Source: Zizania palustris
Lineage: Eukaryota; Streptophyta; Magnoliopsida; Poales; Poaceae
Assembly (NCBI GenBank): GCA_019279435.1
Contig: JAAALK010000286.1
Coordinates: forward strand, 35,463,712 to 35,527,711
Length of the DNA: 64,000 nt
Reading direction: 5' to 3'
Each line of letters starts with the position of its first letter. Within the stretch, counting starts at the first letter, position 1. Position numbers and translations under genes: made by a program. Positions 47,387-57,834 of the stretch are shown here, piece after piece. The notes below the pieces were generated by a model. That model was not told the DNA's origin. It made no database searches and saw nothing but the letters and a program-made list of their open reading frames with translations.

Positions 47387-48161
47387 GGAGAAAACCAGTG
47401 CCCAAAGAAAACCACGGCTGGCCGAAAAAAACGACGGGATTTCAGAAAGAGAAATAGTGGCGGCGCTCCAACCAGAAAAATGAAGATTAATTCTGATTTT
47501 TAGATTAAAGTGAGTTAACCCTAACCCTAGGGATTGGGGCCTATTTATAGACAGCCCCATAAGTGGGAAAATACAAATTTACCCCTAGGGTAGTTTAACC
47601 AGATGCAAAAATAAACTGAAAAGACAAACATGCCCTTAGGATTTTTACAGACTCGACTAACACACTGTGGGCCTAAAAAGAAAAATGGTAAAATCCTAAA
47701 TGCAGATAACTTGTCCTGATGCAAAGCTTTCATAGCAGCTACGGCTTCACTTCAGGATGGCTCGATCACAGATCAGCGGTCTGGATTGGGCGTCGGTTTT
47801 GCGCCAACACCGACAAAGCGTCCACCGTCTTCGCACCGAGTACCCGGATTGGGCCAGCCCGATTCCATGGCTCCCTCAGCCCGACAATCGCTCGCTGCCT
47901 GTGTACTTGAGTCAATCACAGGTAATAGGCCAGTGGATCCCCTGCCACTCCTAGCCCATGTACTCGGATTAGGCCGGCCCGACTCCGCGGCCCCTCTACC
48001 CGGTAGTCGCTCGCCGCCCATGTACCTGAGTCACACGCGTCCCAGACACGGTAGGTCTCATCTTCTCTTCATGTCCTCTCTCTCTTCGTCGTTGACTTCC
48101 GTTGACAATCACTCATCACATCTGGAGCCATGAGGCCCATGATCTTCAACATGGCTCCTCA
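47387..48161 (-). mobile_element. Truncated 5' LTR of copia element 2
   Basis: It corresponds to 40349-41117 of the 3' LTR, roughly 94% identical by eye over the stretch I compared. It joins gag at GGAGAAAACCAGTGCCC. The R-U5 part of the LTR, about 1.07 kb, is missing. Confidence 0.9.
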
Positions 48162-48552
48162 ATGATAGATGGAGGGGCGACTGTCAATTTGATGCCTTAC
48201 GCCACCTTCTGAAAGTTCGGGAAGACGCAAGAATACCTCATCAGAACTGACATGGTATTAAGGGATTTCGGTGGCAACTCATTGGACACAATGGGATCTT
48301 TGAATGTAGAACTGATAGTTGGAAGCACGACGGTGTCGACTACGTTTTTCATGATAGAAGGAAAAGTGTCCTATAGCTTATTGCTGGGACGTGACTGGAT
48401 ACACATGAACTGTTGTGTCCCCTCAACAATGCATCAAAACCTCATGCAGTGGGTCGGCGACCAAGTGGAGGCTTGGGACAGGAATTTCTTGCAAGTATCA
48501 GATGATGGTATCACACCAGTCAGCGAAGTGCCGCCCAAGCTTATGCTATAAG
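48162..48552 (+). pseudogene. G3 protease, right part
   Basis: The protease domain continues after the copia insertion: DGGATVNLMPYATF, a TGA near 48208, then DFGGNSLDT and LLLGRDWIHMNCCVPSTMHQ, ending at TAA 48549-48551. It is the G3 equivalent of 21117-21390. RT and integrase do not follow. Confidence 0.88.
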
Positions 48553-49086
48553 ACGACATTGAAGATGGCTTCGGCCAAAACAACGCCACGGCCAATAAGC
48601 CACTACAACACGGGTGTTAGGCCGAAGTCAGTCTCTATAAGGTACTACGCCTTCAGCGAAACAACAGCGAGTTAAAGGTCACCACGTCAAGAAGAAAAGA
48701 GGCCGAGCGATGAGACTAAGGGAATACTTTTTGGTCGCTCGGACAAAGTGCACAGCCGACGCCTATGGTATCGCCTTGAGATAGTCGATGCGAGGGCATC
48801 ACCTTTAGCCCCTACACACAACGAGAAGACTTCAGTGCAGTAGGGACCGAGCGAAGCGACTAAGGAAAAAAATTCTAAGCATTCGGTCAAACTACATACA
48901 GTCGATCCCTATGGCATCGCCTTGAAACGGACAATGTGAAGGCATCGCCCTTAGACAAAATCACCAAGATCAAAGAGGATGCAACACAGGAAACTCAGCA
49001 GGTAACAATACAAGATATAAAGAAATGTTGATATATATTCATGATGTTTAGATTACAAAGAGGTATGTTACAAGCCCCCCGATCGG
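48553..49086 (+). other. Gypsy G3 non-coding segment
   Basis: No coding domain is recognised. Two related stretches, each carrying a CGATCCCTATGG/CGACGCCTATGG-CATCGCCTTGA motif, lie near 48750 and 48902, suggesting a ~150-bp degenerate tandem repeat. This interval takes the place of the pol core in this copy. Confidence 0.5.
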
Positions 49087-49851
49087 TGTACGGAAGCCCC
49101 TCAACCGCTTCACCTCTACAAAGCACCCTTCACTGAAGCCCGAACCGGCTACAGCCGCCTCCCATTCACCCATGTTGTAGGAGTGGGAGCACTGATGCCA
49201 AGGTTCATAGTGGCCGGTCCTGGTCCGTATCGTATCGGCAAGCCACTTAGGCTCATGGAAGGGGCCTCCTCATCGATGTCCTATAAAAGGAAAAGGCAAG
49301 GCCCGATCAGATAAGGAAACAAAAGTAGCAAAAGGAAAAAACAAGGTCGAGGTACTCACGTCGGGATCTGCCTCGGCACCAGTCGGATGAAGCCGTTCTT
49401 GGTAGACCAATGAGGATCGGTTGAAGACATGGAGATTCACCTCACCCCATAACTAGCAGAAGGCGGAAGATGTCACTCGACAGGTCCTCTAGGTAGCGAC
49501 CCTTCCGGAGGGTAGCCCATCAGCCATATGGAAGAGGTGATCCGACGAAGAAGAGGCGAGGAGGAAGCTGGTTGAAGCCTAACTTCCTCGAGAACACCGA
49601 CGGGTGGTAGAACTCATAAGAGCACCACCAGGAACGGTCATCGGTGAAGTTGACCGGAAGCAAGAAGGAAAAGAAGGCGACAAAGAAGATACGAAAGGAC
49701 TTTGTGTCCCAGGATACATTGGGAAAAACCAATCGGTTGGGGAGTGCGTACTCCAAATGGAAACCAAATGGAAACTAAGAGAACCGACTGGAGAATTTGA
49801 GGTAGAAGAGCTTGAAAGATGCGGACAAAGCCACAGAGGAGATGGGGATAT
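49087..49851 (-). pseudogene. Antisense gene exons in gypsy copy G3
   Basis: The minus strand reads as two exons around a 79-bp intron (49281-49359) with a GTGAGTACC donor and CCTTTTATAG acceptor. The downstream exon begins DIDEEAPSMSLSG and ends near 49158; it matches the G2 exon at 23532-23651. The upstream exon (49360 to ~49850) includes PPRLFFVGSPLPYG, followed by an in-frame stop at 49520. The upper end is cut by the LTR at 49852. This is antisense to the G3 gag-protease. The nature of the protein is inferred from similar antisense genes of Tat-type elements. Confidence 0.65.
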
Positions 49852-52302
49852 TGAGGAACATAGTGAGGTTTGTCACTATGTTTCAAGGTAATGATGAGTG
49901 ATTGACAGGGTGATGTTATGAGTTTGTGTCTGGGTGATTTGGATATGTGTTGTGTGTCTGTGTTTGTCTCATGTGTGTAGGCTTGAGTTACTCGTCAACT
50001 GTTGATGGCAAAGGATTAGGGTTAGATGGGGAGTCTAATGTCAGATGGTCGAGGGTGTCAGTCGAAGTTGAGAGTGGACTCAGATGTATGCATGGAGGTC
50101 GAACAGGATGTGAGTTGAAGATTGATCAAGACGAAGTGTCGATCGAGTCAGTGAAAGGGAAGCCAGTTCAAGTGACAAGGCGGCTCGAGGGATTGAGAGC
50201 AAGAGAAACTTGCTGGCGGTCGAGTTCGCGGACTTATGACGGTCGTCGACGATCAAGGGAGGCTTTGTCGTTTTTTGCTGAAAACCGTCGAAACATTAAA
50301 TGTTTTTTTTGTTAATTCAATAAATAGGAGTTTAGTGTTAGTTTGAATATTTTAGTTTTATAGTGTATTATTTTGGTATATTTTTAGAGTGGTTCTATTC
50401 TGAAAATATATTAAAAGTTGAGTCTATTTGTATTTTCTCTTTTAAGACTATTAGGGTAATTTTCAGAATATTGAATTCTGAAATTGCCCAAGGGGTATAT
50501 TGTAAAAACAGCTTCTAGAAGCTGTCTACTTAAGGGATCTTATCCCCCAAGTATGGTAGAACCTTTTTGACAGAATTTTGATCCACAAAAATTGAAAATC
50601 ACATTGTTCGGCTAGAGATTCTTACGCGCTATAGGAGATTTTTGGCAACAACCAGGGAATTCGTCACTATAGCCGGTAATTGAAAAGAGGTGTTTCTTAG
50701 TGTTGTTTGCTATGTTCAGTTCATCTGTTTGCTGGGATTTTTGATAGGATTTCGAATCAAATCTCTTGAGAAATTCGTTGGGGATTCCTTACGAGCTACA
50801 AGATTGTCAACACTATAGATTGTAATTTGTGTTATTCTGTCTATGCGCTGCTGCTTGTTCTGAATCATCTAGTTTTTGTTGCTAATTGCTTCACGGAATT
50901 GATCCTTGGCGAGCTACATAGAAGATGTGCTGCAATCTTACTCCAGAAACCTCAGTATTGCAAGTTCTTGAAGCGATTCAGAGGTATTCCATAACCCTTT
51001 CTGCAGAGATTGAGAGTGAAACCTTTTCTATCATTACTGCTTCTGTTCCTGCAGAGTGTTCTGAGTTTCCTTCTGTTTTTGTTGAGTAGTTCATAGCTTC
51101 TAGTGAGTATACATCTGTGTTAGTCTACTGCATTTCTATGAATACTCCTCAAGTTGAATTACATAGGCAGTAGATGATTCTCTGAAAGATAGTTGTCAAG
51201 ACTTTCTTCAATTGATTCTGATTACTGTTTTATCCATAAACTGAGTTTGCTTGTTTTTGTTCTTCCAATCCAAGTTCAGGTCTGAACTTGCTGATCTTCT
51301 CAAGAGAGTAGTTCTGAAGTATTTTGTTAATTTTAGTACACATACTTCATAGCAGTTTTCAGTACTAGTTTGATTTAAATTGTCTTTAGAACTGATTGGT
51401 TCTATGTCGTATGAGTGAGAAAATTTATAGTCAGTTTCAGAGCTGTAGATGAAATGTTACTACTGTTTGTCCCAATTTTGTCTGCTGAGTTGAATTTTCA
51501 AGGATACTTCTTATGAGAATATTTGCATAAGTCATCAATAGTGTTTACTCTGAATTTGTGTTGTTGGCTGTTAAGTTTACTTGAATTTCTGAAATGTATT
51601 TCTCTGCCTAGTCACTATTTCCGTACAAATTTCAGATATTTCATTTAGTACTTTTACTTGCAGTAGTTTACTATCTTGATTTGCTAGAAAAGGATTCTCA
51701 GCAGTAATGTTTGCTCTGAATCACTCACAACTGAGAACTAGTGCAGTCTGAAAAAGGGATTTGATTGGAAATTAAAGCATTTCTGTGTGAAATTGAATTC
51801 ATGTTTCTGAATCAGAAGTGATAGCATCCTATTCAATTGCTAAGTTTGTATACTCTCCATATATAGACAGATCTTGCACAATTTTGTGGTATACACTGTG
51901 TAGTAGTTTTTCTGTTTAAGCTCTTGAGGGTTAGCAAAAGCTGAATGAACAGAATCAGTAAATAGAATCCAGTTTTTGCTGCTTCATTTGGTTCTGAATT
52001 GAGAGGACTTTGGCCTTGCTTTTGAGTGTTTCAGTCTAGCTACAGTAAGTGAGCATTTGCAGTGCAGTTACAGTAGCAACTTGTGTTTGCAAAATTCAGA
52101 AATTTGTATCAGTTTGCTATTTTGAAATGTTCTGATTATCTGAAACTTATTTACAGATTCAACTACAATTGATCCAGATCAGTTTTGTCTTTTGAAAATA
52201 CTTTTGTGTTGAAAGTTCTAATTACACCTGAAAACACTGTATAGTTTCAGAATTTTTGTCTCTGTTTCAGGTCTCTGTTTGAGTGTTTACTTGATTACAT
52301 TG
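49852..52302 (+). mobile_element. Long copia-type LTR, left part
   Basis: It opens TGAGGAACATAGTG after GATAT and shares the TGATGAGTGATTGACAG block with the other Sirevirus-type LTRs here. The first ~440 bp are CG-rich, the rest AT-rich with no ORF. At 52302 the gypsy element inserted, duplicating CATTG; the host sequence resumes at 63738. The end of this LTR, or of its element, is outside the window. Confidence 0.7.
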
Positions 52303-52797
52303 TGTTGGCGTAAAAGATTACGCTAACAGGTTTCTGTAGAAAAGAAACTAACAAACAAAGTGTTTGCGAAGAGAACTGTTCTAAGCCTCCGAAAGGATAA
52401 TAACTTAGAATAGTTCGAATGTGTGTATTGAATAACTTGTATTCGGTCCCTATTACAGGGTGAAATGGGGGGTATTTATAGGCCCAAACATTAAGGAAAA
52501 GACATATTTACCCCTCTATTACAACCGACATTAAGGAAACTATTCGGTTTCCTTAATAGGGCTAAAATGGTAAAAGACTAATCTAATGAGAAAGAAGATA
52601 AGTCTTCCATCTTAGCTGGCAGAAAAGATCTTGGAGGGCTTTAGTTCGAAGATATACTCCGAACCAATGCCTATCTTCGTGCTTCGAACTGGGTTCCGGG
52701 TGTCTTCGAAGATGATCTTCTGAGAACCTTCGAACCTGCTGACTGCCTTTATGTTGCTCCGGCAATAACCCCGAAGATGAGATATTTTCCCCCAACA
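52303..52797 (-). mobile_element. 3' LTR of the complete gypsy element
   Basis: It is 495 bp. On the minus strand the TATA box is at 52473-52480. It carries several TTCGAAG motifs. The polypurine tract (GAGGGGCTAC, minus strand) lies directly next to it at 52798-52807. Confidence 0.96.
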
Positions 52798-53125
52798 GTA
52801 GCCCCTCGAATACGCTTCTCCGTTTGACCTGTAACGTTAGGAGAGCAGTATACGGAAAGAAAAGATAACCAATCATAGGGGTTATTGGTTTTTATTTTAT
52901 CTCCGAAATGCATGAAGATATGAACTTTGAATCAGTCTTAAGGTAATTGCTTTTCGAACTATCTCAGAACCAACTCAAGAAGTTCAAGAGTCTTTTAGAC
53001 TTAGAAAAAATAGCCGTTAGTTTTCTGTTTCCAACAGAGACTGTAGCAGGCGTTAATTTCGTAAAAGGAGTAACGGCAGGAATGCGAAACGACATGGATT
53101 AACGGTAAGAAAGTGAAGTCTAGGC

Positions 53126-53133
53126 TATAAATA
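53126..53133 (+). promoter_or_regulatory. TATA box of the antisense gene
   Basis: TATAAATA lies in GGCTATAAATAGAGGGCC, 118 bp before the ATG at 53251. A start ~30 bp downstream would give a 5' UTR of about 90 bp. It lies inside the element, outside the LTR, on the strand opposite to gag-pol. Confidence 0.75.
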
Positions 53134-53250
53134 GAGGGCCTAGAAGTTACCCGGTTACCTTTTCACCGCATTCTAGTAATCAAAAACTTCTTAGCCCTTT
53201 GAGTTCTTGAGCCCTAGCCTCCATTTCTTCAGAGCAATCCGGCGATCGTG

Positions 53251-56200
53251 ATGGTGAAGACCAAGGGATCTGCACCTCCGTCGGCCTTGGCTCGGCAGCA
53301 AGCGGCCGCAGCAGCAGCGGCGGCAGCTCCGATGCCGGAGGCGACATCCATGGCGGCAGGGGAGAGAAATCCCCAAATCGCCGATGACCAAGGTCTGTGC
53401 CCGCCGTCGACGAAGTATCTGGACCAGTCTTTTCAACTGGGGTCTTCTACCTGCAAGAGGGAATCACTAGCAATAGCAGTGGAAGGGAAAATCAGTACCG
53501 GAGTAATGATTCGCAAGCCCGGAAAAGAGCGTATTCCGTCACTGAGGCCTAGAGAAGTGGTTGTATTCGAAGCCTTCTTCGAAGCTGGCTTGGGCCTTCC
53601 TGCTGTAGACTTCCTGGCGGAGGTACTCGATCTATTTCATGTCACCCTCCCCCAATTATCTCCGAACGCAGTAGCTAGACTGGCTATCTTCGAATGGGCA
53701 TTGAGAGTCGAAGGATGTGAGGGGAGAGCAGAGATCTTCGCTGCATTACATAGGGCTTCATGTCAACCTAAAACCTTCGTAGGTTCCGGAGGTGAAAAGG
53801 TAGTGGTTGCCTTCGGAAGCATTAATTTTAGACTCCGGGATGAATATGCCCTGCAATTCCCTGCTAAGGCCATCAACGCAAGATGGTACACTGACTGGGT
53901 GATGAGGTGGTTCTATGCCGAAGTTGGGGCAGGTAACCCTCTAGCTGGACCTTTGAAAGAGATCCAATTCCGGAAGGAAGCCTTAGTGCATCCCGGCCAA
54001 GGTCAGCTCGAAGCTCGTCTCAACCTGCTTCAAAGGATTAGCCGAAGGTTAAGCATGCGAGACTTAGCCGAAGAATACCTCGGGTTGCAAATCTCTCCAC
54101 TGATGGCCAACTGGCCTATCGCCTTCGAGGATGATTCGGAAGGTGGTCTCCGCAAGATTACTTTGACTTCGAGCCCTGCAGGTAACTTCGAAAACAACAT
54201 GTATTATACATATTCACTTCGAAGAAAGACTGACTTGATTTATTTATTTTTTAGCTTCTTCAGCCCCTGTTACTTCAGAACAAATTGTAAGGGCTTCGGA
54301 GAAGATTTTGGGTGCCCCAACTCCGACTGAAAAAGAATGGCGAATTAAATTGGTCGGGAGTTGGGAAAGGTTTAACAGAGTATGGGGAATGTTGGAACTC
54401 ACTCCTCCCCCTCTGACGGATTGGGTGTCTTCGGAGAAAGGACCCAAGAAGAGGAAAGCCGAAGCTGGGACTTCGAGCTCAGCAAAAACTCCAGTGAAGA
54501 AGGTGGCTCGGAAGCCAAATAATCTTGCACCTTCGAGCTCAAGAGCTTCAGTTTCCGACTCCCAAGAGGATGAAGGGAGATTGCTTGTGCATCTAATGGA
54601 AGAGAATGAAACTCAAAGGACTGCACAAGCCGAAGTACCTGTGAACGTACCGGAGTCCAGAGATAATGTTGATCAACCAAGGACTTCGGTAGTTCAGGAA
54701 GATGTAACTCAGGACGAAGTTCCTGTGAATGAGAGTGGGGTCGAAGTCACTATAGCTTCGATTCCCGAAGAAGCAACGAGGACTGCCCAGGACGATGCTC
54801 CTGCAGTCCAAGACTTAACGGCTGATTCGGATGAAGAATTAGCCTTCGATCCACCGAACAGTCCGACGATGACTCCTCTGCAAAATGTCGAAGGTAGACT
54901 TCGAATAAATTTTTCGTGTTTATTTTGAGTATTTATACAATGTATAATACTTTTCATTATTTTATAGAGTCCACTCCTATGGAAGAAGTCCGTCAAGAGG
55001 AAATAATTCCTGGGCCTTCGACGACTTCGGAGCCAGCCCAGAGAGTTACTCAAAAGGGACCTGGAAGAGGCAAAAGACATATAGAGCCCCTGCCTGCTAT
55101 AAGCTCCGAATCAACTCTGTCTGACTCAACAGACGAGAGCCAATCTTCCAGGGAGGGTCAATCTCCAGTGGCTCCGAAGACTATAGGCCAAAGCTCCGGT
55201 CCTTCGTTGAACGAAGATGACCAACAGGCAATAAGCATGCTCCCCTTGCTGGCTCTTTTCTTAGGGCAAACAACTGGTCTTCGGATTTTGCTCGAACCTT
55301 TGGATCGAGCTAGTCGTGACATAGGGGAGACCAATTTAGTGGCCATCCTGAGCAAGGCTGACAGGATGGAGCTTAATGCCGTTATTGAACGTGCAGCCTA
55401 CTAGGTACGAAGTAACTGCGAAATATTATAGAATTCATCTTCGAATAAATATTTACTCTAGTTTTTTTTTTTTATTTTAACAGCAAACTGTCTTGGCCCG
55501 AGCTGCAAATATATGCAATGACGAAGAAATCGCTCGGCTTCGGGAAGAAAATAGTGTTCTTCAAAGGAATTTTAACATCTCCGAAAGTCGAGTGGCTCAA
55601 ATGGACAATATAATAACAACAGAGCGAAGGGCCAGACAAAGCTTGGAAGCTGCGAAGAAAGAGCTCGAAGCAGAAAGGATTGTGCTTCGAGCAGAGGTTG
55701 AAAAACTGCGGGCGGAGCACGCTACTGCGGGGTCCAAGCTCGTCCGACTCGAAGAGGAAGCTAGCCAACTGCTAAACCAGAAGAACACTTTGACCACTGA
55801 AAATGCTAGGCTTTCTGGGGTTTTGGGTGAAGTCACTTCGACGAAGGATGCGCTGAACGAAGACAAGTTGAAGTCTGAGAAGGTGGCTGCGGAGGTTATG
55901 AGTCAGTTGTTAGATGTCCTAGAGTACTTCGGTACTACCGGGATATTTCCTTCTGACAATAACATCACTCTTCTGCGCCGGTTGAAAAGGATCCAAGGGG
56001 TGGCGAAGCAGATGAAGATGGCGGGCATTAGATACGGAGAACTCTCCAGACAAGTGTCTGCTGTTGATCTACTTCGCTATTACGAAGATCTGGGCCGATC
56101 AATAACTCCGGACGCAGGAGGAGGTCCAATCACCTTCGACGACGAGCGACTTCTTAAACCTTCTGAAGGTGTGGCTGCTGCTTGGCGAGCCTTCCAAACC

Positions 56201-56879
56201 TCGTGGAGAGCCGAAGGTCGTTCTGCGATCAAGGCTTGGATCGACGAAGGCCAATGCCAGAAGCACGCTCGGACTCAAGCTTCGAGCAGTCAACCTCCTT
56301 CAAACCCGCAGGTTTAGGAATACTTTAGAATTTTTAACCATGTAAAGCTTTATGCTTGTAAACATTTATCAATGAAAATCTTGTTTGTCATATTTTTAGG
56401 CTTTGCCTCTTATGGAAGATATCGAAGTGTTAGAGCTTAACAACGAACTTCGCTCATTGTGGAACACCTTCGAACTTCTAAAGAATTATAAGCGTCCTCG
56501 ATTTCTTATTCCTCGAGATGACTCCGGCGTGATTGCGCCTGAAGTAATCAAAGACGTATTGTCTTATATTAAAGAGGAAGATAAAGAAGTTGACGCAAAC
56601 ACCTCGTCTTCTGAAGACACTAATTGGTCTGAAGACAAAGGTGAAGCTCGAAATAAAAGATCTGAAGATCTTAGAAGCTGGGAAAGAAGCCCCGAGCGAC
56701 TTCGAACTTGGGCCGAGCTTCAACAAGAGCAGAAGGATTTTAGAGCTTCGAAGGGGAGGAAGAGAGTTAAACGTAAAGTTCTTAGAACTTCTGATGTTGG
56801 AACTAGTCGTTCCACCCCTAGCTCTCGGGACCGAAGAGGTCTCCGATTCCTTCTTGGTATAGATACCAATTTTTCATAG
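53251..56879 (+). CDS. Five-exon antisense gene of the gypsy element (transposase_28-like plus coiled coil)
   Basis: Exons are 53251-54181, 54255-54893, 54968-55404, 55484-56311 and 56400-56879. All four introns (73, 74, 79 and 88 bp) are GT-AG and every junction keeps phase, giving 1,105 codons. Exon 1 has an Ala-rich start, then a domain like the 'putative gypsy type transposon' family (REVVVFEAFFEAGLGLP, LPQLSPNAVARLAIFEWA) at ~95-160. Exons 2-3 are acidic and Ser-rich with KK/RK patches. Exon 4 is a coiled coil (EEIARLREENSVL onward). Exon 5 is charged and ends at TAG. Function is unknown; such antisense ORFs are described in Tat-lineage elements. A TATA box lies upstream. One flaw: the last codon of exon 3 is TAG (55402-55404), which looks like a mutated CAG. 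Alternatively the protein ends there. Confidence 0.82.
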
Positions 56880-57180
56880 TGTAATCTGTAAACACATTTA
56901 TTTCAATAATGAATGTCGATTTAAAATTGTCTCCATATTTACTAGCCCCTCTTTGGGTATAAGCAACTTCGAAATGTATTAAAAGATGGTTATGCGCAAA
57001 GAAAAAACTTCGGAGTACAATTTTTTGGGGGTTCGGAGCCCCTCTGTCATTTAAAGATCTTTTGAAATCTTATGAAATGTCTTCGACTTTTTGCAGTCAG
57101 AAGAATGGTAACTTAGTACCTTTGTTTTACGAAAGAAATCAATTGAGATAACTTTCAGGACACTTTAGTGTCTTAAGAAA

Positions 57181-57834
57181 TTTGTCACTTTGGACTATGT
57201 TAACAGACATTCGAAGCTCATGGCTCAAATGCTGTTTTGCTTTAGCCACCTTCGGCTTGTCTTTGCGATCTCTGACGAACCAATGGTTCGGAGTTTGCAA
57301 TGGTCTCTTTGGACTCTTTTTACGGATGTCTACCAGCCAATGGCTTGGACTCCGTATAATTTAGCCACCTTCGGCTGTTTTTGCAGAAGTCTACCAGCCA
57401 ATGGCTTAGACTTCGCAGATTTTGGCCACCTTCGGCTCTTTTTACGGAAGTCTGCAAGCTGCAGCTTGGACTCCATAGATTTTGGCCACCTTCGGCTCTT
57501 TTTACGGAAGTCTACCAGCCAATGGCTTGGACTCCGTAGAATGTGGTTTTCGGCTCTTTTACGGATGCCTACAAGCCGGTGGCCTGGGCTCCGGATTATG
57601 TCAGCCCCCACGTCGGAGGCTTCGAACTTTATGGGTTCGAAGTCCGAAAATACAACCCAGCTTAATGACACTTCCCTCTCGGTCGACCCCGCGGTTCCAG
57701 TGCGTCCACTCGGAAGCTAGAAGTCTATGAGGGGAAGGCAACTATCAGGGTCATATGCTTTATTAATTTAGAGGTGATTACAAGCGAATTACAAGGAGAC
57801 CTTATGCGAAGTATCGCTTTAGGTGCTCCGCATG
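57181..57834 (+). repeat. 60/119-bp tandem repeat between antisense gene and pol
   Basis: The anchor GCCACCTTCGGCT recurs at about 57246, 57365, 57425 and 57485, so the period is ~60 bp with a 119-bp doublet. Units carry CTACCAGCCAATGGCTTGGACT. The reverse complement matches the 119-bp array at 3560-4062 in G1. Small frames through it are repeat artefacts. The remainder, to 57834, is pol 3' non-coding sequence. Confidence 0.88.

Larger units (their letters stand above)
39276..48161 (-). mobile_element. Copia element 2 (Sirevirus-like), internally deleted, TSD ATGAT
   Basis: An 8,886-bp minus-strand insertion into the G3 protease gene. ATGAT flanks it at 39271-39275 and 48162-48166, and removing it rejoins the host frame as MIDGGAT. 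It has a full 3' LTR (39276-41117), spacer, pol and gag relics, and only 775 bp of 5' LTR (47387-48161). The remainder of the 5' LTR, the primer site and the gag N-terminus are deleted, so it cannot move by itself. Confidence 0.95.

Noticed and set aside
49904..50315. 122-codon ORF after 49947
   Set aside because: It lies in the opening part of an LTR whose conserved block (TGATGAGTGATTGACAG) is shared with other LTRs here; no domain.
53251..54330. Treating the antisense region as separate single-exon genes
   Set aside because: GT-AG introns join all five open segments in phase, and the second and fourth segments lack their own ATG at the start.
57190..57720. 176-codon ORF with repeated motifs
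   Set aside because: It is the translation of a 60-bp tandem repeat (a multiple of three keeps the frame open), not a gene.
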